From Candidatus Pacearchaeota archaeon (GTDB taxonomy: Archaea; Nanobdellota; Nanobdellia; UBA10117; JAFCGI01), in contig JAFCGI010000001.1 of NCBI GenBank assembly GCA_017608235.1, positions 127,423 to 191,422 of the forward strand: a stretch of DNA of 64,000 bases, read 5' to 3'. Below, one piece after another: positions 27,225 to 36,763 of this stretch. Position 1 is the first letter of the stretch, and every line of letters starts with the position of its first letter. The translations under genes and the position numbers were made by a program. A model generated the notes under the pieces. It searched no databases. It had not been told where the DNA came from and worked only from the letters and a program-made list of their open reading frames with translations.

Positions 27225-27404
27225 AAAAGTGTAAGGTAAAGTCATATTTTTATAATCTTCCAACTTATTTAATATTTTGTCTTTATAATAATTTATTTTA
27301 TTTGTTAGATTTAATAAAAATATCGAAACAAGCAGTATATCTTGGATTAGCATGCCTAAAGGATAGAAGAAGTTTCCAAAAAAGTAAAAGGAACTTTTAT
27401 GAAG

Positions 27405-27980
27405 TTAGAGCTTAGCCAGGGTTTCGTCTATATCATCTAGTTTATCTTTAGCTTTAGTTATTGTTTGATCCCATCCAGAGATGATTTCATCTTCTTTGCT
27501 TTTTAATCTTTTTAATTTGTCTATGTTGTCTTTTAGAGCTTTAACTTTTATTTCCATATCATCTATTTTTTTTAGAATTGCCTTGTATTGGTTTATTTTT
27601 ACAAATACTTGTGCTTTAGGTTCTTCAGAAGCAAGTTTTAATTCTTTTGGAATTGGTGCTTCTGGTTTTTTTACTGATGGTAATTCTAATCTTTGTTTTT
27701 CTTCTTCTAGATCAGATAATTCTGGAAGTTTTGGCATGTCTGATAATTTTGGAAGAGGAGGTAGTTTTTCTCTAGATTCTGGGATTTTGGGTAGTCTTGG
27801 TAGTGGTTGGGGTAGTTCTCTAGGAGGTTCTTTAAATTTTGGAAGAGGAGGTAATGGTTCTAAACTTGGAACTGGTGCCTTTTCTTTTAGTTCTTCTGGC
27901 AAGTGTCCGTTGATTTCATCATTGATTTCATCATATTTTAGATCTTCTTTTTTCTTTTTGAAAATATCAAATAATCCCAT
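27405..27980 (-). CDS. Proline-rich/coiled-coil hypothetical protein with MGLFDIFKKKK N-terminus
   Basis: 191 aa; PLPxLP repeats then charged helical C-terminus; N-terminus resembles that of 51939..52724. Confidence 0.6.
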   Translation of the reverse strand: MGLFDIFKKKKEDLKYDEINDEINGHLPEELKEKAPVPSLEPLPPLPKFKEPPRELPQPLPRLPKIPESREKLPPLPKLSDMPKLPELSDLEEEKQRLELPSVKKPEAPIPKELKLASEEPKAQVFVKINQYKAILKKIDDMEIKVKALKDNIDKLKRLKSKEDEIISGWDQTITKAKDKLDDIDETLAKL

Positions 27981-28085
27981 AGCTGCTTCACCAATTTTTT
28001 TTAAAAACCACTCTTTTTTATAGTTTTATTTAAACACTCCAGTGAGAACACGTGCTTAAATAAATATATTTGTTTTATTAATTAT

Positions 28086-28238
28086 ATGAGATTAGCAAGA
28101 TTATTGGCTTATTATTTGCTATTCCTGTTTAAAGTTGGCAAGATTATTAGCTTATTATTTGTTGTTTTTGTTATTAATTTCAGGGGCAGAGATGATTGTT
28201 ATATTAAGATGATTTATGAATTTTATAAACGCTTTTGA
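28086..28238 (+). pseudogene. Truncated copy of the 29186 gene 5' end (signal peptide region)
   Basis: MRLARLLAYYLLFLFKVGKIISLLFVVFVINF... versus MRLARLLACCLSFFFLISS at 29186. Confidence 0.5.
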
Positions 28239-28305
28239 CAGCTTAGTTTAATATTAAGATAGGTGTTGCATAGGAAGTGCAACAGTTAGCAATTAGATAT
28301 TGTAT

Positions 28306-28884
28306 TTAAGTAAGCAGCGTAAATATACCAAATAATATAAACAATATTCCAGTAATAATTTTTATACTCTTATTTGGAATCTTTTCAGCTATTTTGCTGC
28401 CAACAAATATATTGAGTCCGATGGCTATAGCCAGTGCTGATATAAAACCAATGAAGATAGGAATAGGAACCAAGTACTTAGCAGCTAATAAGCCTGAAGC
28501 TATTTGAGTTTTGTCTCCAAACTCGCTAGCCATAACAATTAGAAATGAAGCTATTAATGGAGTTGATAGAGTTTTAAGTGGAGTTTTCTTTTTCTTATTC
28601 TTAGGCTTTTTCAAGAAATATAGTTTAATAAACATCCATCCTCCCAAAACAAGAAATAATATTCCAATTATGTTCTTAATTAAATTTGAGGATAATGAAA
28701 ACCCAAGATAAGTTCCTAATACAATAGCAATACCATCCATAAAAGCATGAGCCATTAAAGCTCCGAAGAAGACTTTTAATGGGGATTTGTATTTTAATGC
28801 TAATCCTAATATTACTAATTGTGTTTTATCTACGATTTCAGAAAGCAATGCTATTATGAATGCGATAGTAAAAGCTTCGATCAT
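28306..28884 (-). CDS. UPF0016/GDT1 (TMEM165) family cation transporter
   Basis: 192 aa; two copies of E-x-G-D/V-D-K-T-Q motif (SEIVDKTQLVILGL, SEFGDKTQIASGLLA). Confidence 0.9.
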   Translation of the reverse strand: MIEAFTIAFIIALLSEIVDKTQLVILGLALKYKSPLKVFFGALMAHAFMDGIAIVLGTYLGFSLSSNLIKNIIGILFLVLGGWMFIKLYFLKKPKNKKKKTPLKTLSTPLIASFLIVMASEFGDKTQIASGLLAAKYLVPIPIFIGFISALAIAIGLNIFVGSKIAEKIPNKSIKIITGILFILFGIFTLLT

Positions 28885-29044
28885 AATTATTTCTTTAATT
28901 TATTCAATAAAAACTCTTCTAATTTAAGGAGGCTGAGGATTTAAAAATCAAGGTTTTCTTAGTTATAATTCTCTCCCAGATAGTCTTGTATAATAGTTTT
29001 GGCTTTGATATTATATAAAATATAAAATGAGTTAGTGCATAAAA

Positions 29045-29108
29045 TATTAGATAGATTAAAATCAGGTAGATTAAAATCAGGTAGATTAAAATCAGGTAGA
29101 TTAAAAAA
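29045..29108. repeat. 15-bp tandem repeat gattaaaatcaggta (about 4 copies)
   Basis: Directly visible upstream of the 29186 gene. Confidence 0.9.
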
Positions 29109-29185
29109 TTGATTATCTGATATTATATAATAGTTGTATATAGTACTGCGTAATTTATTTATATAATCTTTGTTGTTTTTAATAT

Positions 29186-31096
29186 ATGAGATTGGCAAGA
29201 TTATTAGCTTGCTGTTTGTCCTTTTTCTTTTTAATTTCGAGTATTATATCTAATGTTAATGCAGTAATTATTTCTGAGATAATGTATAATGTTCCTGGAG
29301 TGGATGATAATCATGAATGGATAGAAGTTTATCAGGAGATGGACAAGTGTGAAAACTTGAGTGAGTGGAAATTCTTTGAACAAGGAGTAAATCATAATTT
29401 GAAATTAATTAATGGAACTGATTTGCTCTGTCTTGGGGATTATGCAATAATTGCAGAAGATTCTGGCACTTTTTTAATAGATTATAATTTTATAGGAAAT
29501 TTGTTTGATAGTAGTTTTTCTTTAAGTAATTCTGGAGAGAACATTAGCATAAAAAATTCTAGTCTTGATGTTGTTGATTATGTATTTTATAATGATTATT
29601 GGGGAGCAGATGGAAATAATAAATCACTTGAATTAGTGGAAAATTCTAGTCTTTGGAAGGAAAGTTCTTTGGAAGGAGGCACACCTGGAATAAAGAATAG
29701 TGTTTCTTTTCATGATATAATGATTTTGAATATAAATTATAGTCCTGAGGATCCTGATGTTAATATAAAAGTTAATGTTAGTTGTGAGTTGTTTAATGCA
29801 GGAAACTATAATGAAACTGATTTGAATTTAAGTTATTTTGCTGATGGTTCTTTAGGATATGAAGTAATTAATCTTTCGGTTAATGAAACTAAGATTATTA
29901 CTTTTTCTAGAAATTTTGGTTTAGGAGAGCATAATTTTACTGCAACTTTGGATTTTTCTGATTTTAATATTAGTAATAATAATTTTACAAAAGTGATTGA
30001 TGTTAGACATAGATTTGTGATTAATGAAGTTATGTATAATCCACCTTCAGAGATAGGAAGTGATGCTGATCTTGAATGGCTAGAAATATATAATTCTGCA
30101 AGTTATGGAATTAATTTATCTGATTATATGATTAGCTGTGATAATAAAACAAAGAAGCTGCAAGGCTTTTTAGAACAAAAATCTTTTTTGATTGTTGCAA
30201 AAGATATTACTGAATTTGAAAGTTATTATGGATCCAATAATAATGTGATTGGTGGAGCTGGGTGGGCTTTAAATAATGATAATGATGAAATTGAATTGAT
30301 ACTGAATTTCTCGAATAAAACCTACTCTCAGAAGTTATATTATAGTTCTTCATGGGGAGGAGATGGTACTGGTTATACTTTAGAAAAAAAGATACCAGTT
30401 AATGGAGATTTGGCTAGTAATTGGGCAGAGAGCATAAGATATAGTGGATCTCCTGGGCAGGCAAACAATCCAGATACTAAGATAAAAATTCTAGAAAAGG
30501 AAACAAAAACAAGTAGTTCTGGTTCTAGAAGGTATAAATCTAATGATATGCTAATAGTTAGTAATAATTTAGATTCTTCTATGAATAATTTAGATTCTTT
30601 TATTGATAATTTAAATTCTTCTGTTGATACTAACCTTTCTAAAGAGAATAAAGATAGTTTTGAGATTCTATCTTTTTATACGTTAGCAAAAAATCTCCAT
30701 CCTGATAAGGAAATTAATTTGTATTCTAGAATTAGTAATTTGATAAATAATACTCAGGAGTTAGGGATTGTTTTATTATCTAATAACTTAGAGGTTAGAG
30801 AAAATATTTCTTTTGATGCACTTGAAACTAAGAAATTTAGGTTTCCTATAAAGTTGCCAGAAAAACAAACAGAGAGCTATGTTCTTAAGGTTGAATCTAA
30901 TGGAATTGTTAAGATGTCAGAGTTGGAGATTAATATTACTGAATTTATAGATATGAATGAGAGAAGTGATGAAAATTTAATTACTGGCAAAGTGTTTGAA
31001 TCTGAAAAAGTTAATTTAGATTTTGTTTTTTATTTATTTCTTATTACTGTTGTTGTGATTATAGTATTATTAATTATGTCTTTGAGAAGGGATTAA
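29186..31096 (+). CDS. Surface protein with two lamin-tail domains (LTD) and C-terminal TM
   Basis: VIISEIMYNVPGVDDNHEWIEVYQ and FVINEVMYNPPSEIGSDADLEWLEIYNS; C-terminal hydrophobic segment. Confidence 0.85.
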   Translation: MRLARLLACCLSFFFLISSIISNVNAVIISEIMYNVPGVDDNHEWIEVYQEMDKCENLSEWKFFEQGVNHNLKLINGTDLLCLGDYAIIAEDSGTFLIDYNFIGNLFDSSFSLSNSGENISIKNSSLDVVDYVFYNDYWGADGNNKSLELVENSSLWKESSLEGGTPGIKNSVSFHDIMILNINYSPEDPDVNIKVNVSCELFNAGNYNETDLNLSYFADGSLGYEVINLSVNETKIITFSRNFGLGEHNFTATLDFSDFNISNNNFTKVIDVRHRFVINEVMYNPPSEIGSDADLEWLEIYNSASYGINLSDYMISCDNKTKKLQGFLEQKSFLIVAKDITEFESYYGSNNNVIGGAGWALNNDNDEIELILNFSNKTYSQKLYYSSSWGGDGTGYTLEKKIPVNGDLASNWAESIRYSGSPGQANNPDTKIKILEKETKTSSSGSRRYKSNDMLIVSNNLDSSMNNLDSFIDNLNSSVDTNLSKENKDSFEILSFYTLAKNLHPDKEINLYSRISNLINNTQELGIVLLSNNLEVRENISFDALETKKFRFPIKLPEKQTESYVLKVESNGIVKMSELEINITEFIDMNERSDENLITGKVFESEKVNLDFVFYLFLITVVVIIVLLIMSLRRD

Positions 31097-31126
31097 TTTA
31101 TAAATAATAGGGGACATGAGATAGAT

Positions 31127-31618
31127 ATGAATTTGAAAGATGTTGAAAATAAGGTGAAGGAAGGCTGGATAAAGTCGAATTTAATATTTGAAGTGGTTGG
31201 GTTTCCTAAAGAACATGTTGAGAAAGCTATGAACCTAGTTCTTGAGAAGCTTAATGATGAAAAAGATATTATGATTTTTAATCAAGAAATGCATGAGGCA
31301 AAGAAAATTGGGGATCAGATGTTGTCTAGCTTTTCTGAGGTAGGATTTGTTTCAAAGGATTTTGGAAAGTTACTTGCAATAATATTTGATTATATGCCTT
31401 CTTCTGTAGAGATTATTGAACCAATATCAATTAAAGAGGATTCTGGTATTCTGAACGATTTGTTAAATGATTTAATTGCAAAGATTCATACCTATGATAT
31501 GACTTTAAAGAAAATGAATGCGGAAAGGGCAATTCTTGTTAGGGAGCTCTCAAAATATACTAAGTTAGCAAAACCACAAAGAGAAGAGCAGAACAAGGAA
31601 GAAAATAGCAAAAACTAG
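31127..31618 (+). CDS. Hypothetical protein
   Basis: 163 aa ORF directly downstream with typical codon usage. Confidence 0.55.
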   Translation: MNLKDVENKVKEGWIKSNLIFEVVGFPKEHVEKAMNLVLEKLNDEKDIMIFNQEMHEAKKIGDQMLSSFSEVGFVSKDFGKLLAIIFDYMPSSVEIIEPISIKEDSGILNDLLNDLIAKIHTYDMTLKKMNAERAILVRELSKYTKLAKPQREEQNKEENSKN

Positions 31619-31716
31619 TTCTTCCTAAAAAATAATAACATTTTAGCGTAATATTTATAAACAAAGTAAGCGGAGTTTTATATTAACCTAAAAAAGGAGA
31701 AATGGGTGAATAAAAA

Positions 31717-33939
31717 ATGCAAAAAGACTTTATTAAAAATGCGAAAAACGCAATGAAGAGAGTTGCAGCGATTTCTAGTGGAGCAATGATGTTAGGTGCA
31801 ACTGTACTAGGTGCAGTAGCCGCAGCAGACTTAAGTGAATATCCATCCCCATTCGTAAAGGATGGTGTATATAACACAATTGTAGTAGTTGGAGATAAAG
31901 CAGACCCAGCAGACGTTATCGGATCTAACGATATTGTTGCTGCGCTAAGTCAAGCAGCTGTTAGGAGTGTTTCTGCTTCAACAACAACAACTGTTTCTGG
32001 TGGAGAAAGTGCAGATATTCCATTAGGACATCCAATTACAAATACGAGTGCTGATGGTATGGATCAAGAACTAGATTACAATGATATTGCTGCGCTAAAG
32101 AAATCTTCAATAACTTTTGCGAGTAGTACTTATGACTACAAAGAAAAAATATGGTTTGACACTGCTAGTCCTATAGTACATACAGCTCTGTCAAGTGCTG
32201 ACTATGACTATGCTAGTGATGCATTCTTAGAAGTATTAGCTGGCGATATGGCATATTATTATACTTTTGATGATGCTATAAATGTAACTAGTGCAGATGA
32301 TGACGATACATTAGATATAAACTTCTTGGGAAGAGATATTATTATACAAGGTGGTGGAGATGAAGACACCATAGTTGCACAAGTAGGAGCAAGAAAATAT
32401 ATATCTGTTGATGGAACTGAAGAAGTAGCTGGAAAAGTAGTTAAGTTACATGATGTAGGTTCTAGTTCTGTTGTTGTATCTGTTGATGATGGAGAATCAT
32501 ATATTATAAATGAGGGCTCATCAAGAACAATATCTGGAATAGACATTCATGTAGATAGTGTATTTGATTCAGATGTTAAAGCAGATAAAGCCGCAGTACT
32601 TATCATAGGTGAAGATGCTGTAGTTACTTATGATGATGGAGACGCATATGTAGTTCCATGTGCTACAAAATGGTATCAGAGTGATTGTGATGAAGATGAT
32701 GCAGACTGGGAATGGGATCTACGTAACTTAGATGATGATGATTCTACTGACTTATCTGATTTTAGTGGACCAATTATTGGTATAGTAAATACATATAATG
32801 CAGATAGCTATAATGATGGTCCAGTAGGTGTAGGAGAAGCATATGATTTCCCAGAAGGAAACTTAGAGGTACAATTTGTTGAATTAGCTCCAAGTACATA
32901 TGAAGCATATACTATAGAGTATGATTCTGGATCAGATCTATCTGAGGCAGGATTTGGATCTACAGAAGAAACAATCTATATACACACAGCTGTTGATGAA
33001 GGAATAGAAGTAATGAATGATAACTTAGATGGAGATGCAATGGGTGGAGACGTGAAAACAGATAAGGTTTGGATATGGATAGATGATGGAGCAGCTACAA
33101 AAGATACATTCCATGTATTTTATGAAGATGCAGATAATGATGTGGCTTATGCAGGTAACTCAACATCTATGGGTGATGATGAAACCTTATTTAGAATAAA
33201 CTATGATGACACAAAAGGAAATGATATAACTATTGCTACAGAGGGCACATCCTTTAGTGGTGGAGCTAATACATGGGGATTAGAAATAACTGCTACTGAT
33301 GATTATGTATCAGAAGCTATTATATTAGTTACAAACCATGGAACTGCTAACACTACTTCATTTGGTGGTTTTGGTGCAAATGAAAATAATGCAGAAGCAG
33401 CAGATTTGACTTGGGATGCTGTAGAAATTGGAGCAAAAGACGAAGATCTATTGACAAAGTATGGTATAATAATTGAAAACCCAGAAAGTTTAGATGATGA
33501 CAAACTTGTATTACAAATCCCATCTGACTCTGTAAAAGCCAAAATAGTTGTTGCTGGTGAATCCACAAGTGTTACATCTGGAACCGCTGGTGATGGAGCT
33601 GTGGAAGTTCAGTCAATTGCAACTTTACCAATTGCAAAGCTAGCAAGTGAAGCTGACGCAATTAAGACAACTAAACCATTGATTTTAGTTGGTGGTCCAG
33701 CTGCAAATGCATTAACTGCTGAAGCAATGGGTAAAACATTCCCAAGTTATGGCGCAGACTCTGGAATTCCAGAGAATAGCTATATGATTAAATTGGTTGA
33801 AAACGCCTTTGGTGGAACCAATGTAGCTATGATTGCTGCTGGTTGGGATGCAGCAGACACAAGAGAAGCATGTGCTCTATTAAAGAACTATAAGGCAAAC
33901 TCAGACAAGCTAACTGGTATGGAATATATACCAGCATAA
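31717..33939 (+). CDS. S-layer protein (Methanococcus-type S-layer family)
   Basis: 740 aa; MKRVAAISSGAMMLGATVLGAVAAADLSEYPSPFVKDGVYNTIVVVGDKADPADVIGSNDIVAAL N-terminal S-layer motif; C-terminal LILVGGPAANALTAEAM. Confidence 0.9.
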   Translation: MQKDFIKNAKNAMKRVAAISSGAMMLGATVLGAVAAADLSEYPSPFVKDGVYNTIVVVGDKADPADVIGSNDIVAALSQAAVRSVSASTTTTVSGGESADIPLGHPITNTSADGMDQELDYNDIAALKKSSITFASSTYDYKEKIWFDTASPIVHTALSSADYDYASDAFLEVLAGDMAYYYTFDDAINVTSADDDDTLDINFLGRDIIIQGGGDEDTIVAQVGARKYISVDGTEEVAGKVVKLHDVGSSSVVVSVDDGESYIINEGSSRTISGIDIHVDSVFDSDVKADKAAVLIIGEDAVVTYDDGDAYVVPCATKWYQSDCDEDDADWEWDLRNLDDDDSTDLSDFSGPIIGIVNTYNADSYNDGPVGVGEAYDFPEGNLEVQFVELAPSTYEAYTIEYDSGSDLSEAGFGSTEETIYIHTAVDEGIEVMNDNLDGDAMGGDVKTDKVWIWIDDGAATKDTFHVFYEDADNDVAYAGNSTSMGDDETLFRINYDDTKGNDITIATEGTSFSGGANTWGLEITATDDYVSEAIILVTNHGTANTTSFGGFGANENNAEAADLTWDAVEIGAKDEDLLTKYGIIIENPESLDDDKLVLQIPSDSVKAKIVVAGESTSVTSGTAGDGAVEVQSIATLPIAKLASEADAIKTTKPLILVGGPAANALTAEAMGKTFPSYGADSGIPENSYMIKLVENAFGGTNVAMIAAGWDAADTREACALLKNYKANSDKLTGMEYIPA

Positions 33940-34018
33940 AGGCAGTAAGCCTTTTTTCTTTTTTATTTCCTTTGATTTCTAAAAGTTTTTAAATAAGTAA
34001 GTATATTTTTTTTAGGAT

Positions 34019-34732
34019 ATGTCAGATATTAATCAACCTAGTGATAGAGTAGAAAGAGATAGAGAGCCTTTTTTAGGTCCTAGGAAGAAGGAAAAGAGTT
34101 TTGGAAAGAAATTGATGATTTTGTTTCCAGTTATAATAATGGTGCTTTCTGTTCTTGCTTTTTCTTTGAGTTTTACAAGTAATAATAATCAAGATACACA
34201 AGAAGAATATCCTGAAATAATAATACAAAGTGAGGATAAGAGTTATACATTTTATGAGATTGATAACGGTACTACATATCTAACTGGAGCTACTATTGCT
34301 GGGCAGGAGATTCCAGTGCAGTTTAATTTGGATCCTAGAGAAGCAGACTCTATATTATTAGATGATACTGCTGTTCTAAGAGCATTAGGAGCTAGCAAGA
34401 TATATATGAGTTTTAGTCCTAATTCTAGTGATTTAGGAAGAATAGGTGTGGCTGTGTTTCAGGTTTCTAGGATACTTGGAATGGTATATAATATAGAGAC
34501 AGTAGGGGCATATACGCATGATGCTAACCCAATTGATCCAAACATACCAATAAAAACTTGTGAGGATGCAACTAATACTATTCCTGTAATGGTTTTTGAG
34601 GTTGATGAAACTAGTAAAGAGGATAAAGTAATATTAGAGAATAATTGCATAAGGATTATTGGTAAGGATTATGATGGAATGGCGTATGCTGCAGATAAGT
34701 TAGGTATGTATTTGTTAGATATTAGGATTTAA
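34019..34732 (+). CDS. Single-TM exported hypothetical protein
   Basis: 237 aa; one N-terminal TM (LMILFPVIIMVLSVLAFSLSF). Confidence 0.6.
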   Translation: MSDINQPSDRVERDREPFLGPRKKEKSFGKKLMILFPVIIMVLSVLAFSLSFTSNNNQDTQEEYPEIIIQSEDKSYTFYEIDNGTTYLTGATIAGQEIPVQFNLDPREADSILLDDTAVLRALGASKIYMSFSPNSSDLGRIGVAVFQVSRILGMVYNIETVGAYTHDANPIDPNIPIKTCEDATNTIPVMVFEVDETSKEDKVILENNCIRIIGKDYDGMAYAADKLGMYLLDIRI

Positions 34733-34820
34733 TTTTTATATTTGCTAGATATAGGATTTAATTTTTATATTTTATTATTTTTAAAAAGCTTTATAATTAT
34801 AGTGGATAGCTATAAGGAGT

Positions 34821-36056
34821 ATGGACTTAGCATATATAGTGATAGTATTAACAATATCTTTTATTAGTATATATTTATCTATATTTTGGATATCTTTGCT
34901 TTATCTAGAAGAAGATAAAGTTAAGGCTAAGCCAAAGGAACTTAAGTATTTTCCATTTATTAGTATAATTATTCCAGCACATAATGAAGAGCAAGGTATT
35001 TCTAAGACATTAGAATCTGTGCTTGGTTTAAATTATCCTAGGGATAGATATGAAGCTATTGTTGTGGCTAATGCTTGTACAGATAAGACTGTTGAAAACG
35101 TTAAAAAATTTGAAGATTCTAGGATAAAGTTAGTTGAGATTGAAACTCCTGGTAAAGGTCATGCACTTAATGTTGGTTTGAAGCATGCAAAAGGAGACTT
35201 TATAGGATGCATGGATGCAGATAGTTTTGTAGATGCAGATATTTTGAATCATATGATTCCTAATTTTGATAGTCCTAAAGTAGGTGCTGTAATTTCTGGC
35301 ATAAAGGTAAATAATCCTAAATCTTTTTTAGAGAAATTACAATGGTTTGAATATATTTTTGTTACCTTTACAAGAAGATTATTAGCTAGTTTGAATGCTT
35401 TGCATGTTACTCCAGGAGCTATTAGCATATACAGAAAAGACATAATAAAAGATCTTGGAGGTTTTGATGAGAATACTATAACAGAAGATTTAGAGATTGC
35501 TATGAGATTGCAATATAATGGTTATGATATTAAGTCTCAGATTTCAGGTTTTGCTTATACTAATGTTCCAGATAGTTTTTTAAAACTACACAGGCAGAGA
35601 GTTAGATGGTATAGGGGCTGGCTTAATACAGTTGTAAAGTATAAGAAAATGGTATTTAATAGAAAATATGGATTTTTAGGAATGATACAGATTCCTGTTA
35701 CTATTATAATTCCATTATTGCTGATGTTTACAACATTATTTGCAGTATATTCTTTTTTTAGGAGTACATTTGATTTTTTAAATATGTTTTATGTTTTAAA
35801 ATCAAATATTTTAAGATTGCTTTTTGAGTTTTCTTTTAGAGATGCTATTTTAGGAATAGATATAATTTTGTTTCCATTATTGTTTATTTTTATTTGTGGG
35901 GTATATTTATTACATAAGTCGCATTATTTCCTTAAAGAGAGATGGAAGCATCCGTTTGTGATTATGGTTTATTTTACAATATATCAATTCTTTTTAAGTG
36001 CATATTGGTTAATTGCTGCATCTTATGAAATGTTTGGAGTTAAGAAAAAATGGTGA
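34821..36056 (+). CDS. Membrane glycosyltransferase family 2
   Basis: PFISIIIPAHNEEQGISKTLESVLGLNYP, DADSFVDADIL, QRVRWYRGW motifs; C-terminal TMs. Confidence 0.95.
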   Translation: MDLAYIVIVLTISFISIYLSIFWISLLYLEEDKVKAKPKELKYFPFISIIIPAHNEEQGISKTLESVLGLNYPRDRYEAIVVANACTDKTVENVKKFEDSRIKLVEIETPGKGHALNVGLKHAKGDFIGCMDADSFVDADILNHMIPNFDSPKVGAVISGIKVNNPKSFLEKLQWFEYIFVTFTRRLLASLNALHVTPGAISIYRKDIIKDLGGFDENTITEDLEIAMRLQYNGYDIKSQISGFAYTNVPDSFLKLHRQRVRWYRGWLNTVVKYKKMVFNRKYGFLGMIQIPVTIIIPLLLMFTTLFAVYSFFRSTFDFLNMFYVLKSNILRLLFEFSFRDAILGIDIILFPLLFIFICGVYLLHKSHYFLKERWKHPFVIMVYFTIYQFFLSAYWLIAASYEMFGVKKKW

Positions 36057-36763
36057 ATGATAAGACAAAGAAACAATTATTATTTACTAGTTTAGTGTTA
36101 GCAGTAGCTATTTTTTCTTTGGGTATAGTGTTTGGATGGTATTTGGACAATATGAGGTCTAATGATATTCTTGAGATTATTCAACAGAATGAGTTAGATA
36201 CAGAAAGTTATTTGGTGGAGCAGCAATATATTGAGTCTTTTGATAAGGAGTTGGCTTGTGAAGTGTTAGAAAATAGAGTGCCTGTGCTTAATGACCAGCT
36301 GGGAGAGGTAGGACACAAACTTGTATATTATAAGGGCAAGAATGTGTTTGAGAAAGATGAATTTGATTATTTACAGAGAAAACACTTTATTTTGAAAGTG
36401 AGATTCTGGAACATGTTAAGCTATCTGAAGAAAAATTGTGATTATGAAGGGATTGTTATTTTATATTTCTATGAGGAAAATCACCAAGAAAGTACTAATC
36501 AGGGATATGCGCTTGATGATCTTAATAAAGAATATAATTATTCTTTAACTATATTATCTTTTGATGTGAATTATGATAAAGAACCTTTAATTGGTATTCT
36601 GAAAGACAGGTATGATATAGAAACTACTCCTACTATTATATATAATGATAAAATTAAGACTGAAGGGTTTGTTAGTGTTGATGAGTTAAAAGAGATTTTA
36701 AAAGTGCTTCAAAGCACAAGTTCAAGATTAGAAGACAGTGATCAGATTTTTACAAATATTTGA
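36050..36763 (+). CDS. Membrane-anchored thioredoxin-fold-like protein
   Basis: N-terminal TM; C-terminal LTILSFDVNYDKEPLIGILKDRYDIETTPTIIYNDKIKTEGFVSVDELKEIL. Confidence 0.55.
   Translation: MVNDKTKKQLLFTSLVLAVAIFSLGIVFGWYLDNMRSNDILEIIQQNELDTESYLVEQQYIESFDKELACEVLENRVPVLNDQLGEVGHKLVYYKGKNVFEKDEFDYLQRKHFILKVRFWNMLSYLKKNCDYEGIVILYFYEENHQESTNQGYALDDLNKEYNYSLTILSFDVNYDKEPLIGILKDRYDIETTPTIIYNDKIKTEGFVSVDELKEILKVLQSTSSRLEDSDQIFTNI

Noticed and set aside
27119-27415. 98-aa plus-strand ORF starting MGRPGFEPGTFATST
   Set aside because: Starts inside and antisense to tRNA-Val; the 'GRPGFEPGT' peptide is the classic spurious translation of a tRNA T-arm
28263-28281. GTTGCA-TAGGAAG-TGCAAC hairpin as a riboswitch/ncRNA
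   Set aside because: Single short stem without supporting context; may be a weak terminator at most
28959-29198. 79-aa ORF with FNLPD repeats
   Set aside because: Product of the 15-bp tandem repeats (multiple of 3); overlaps the start of the LTD gene on the opposite strand
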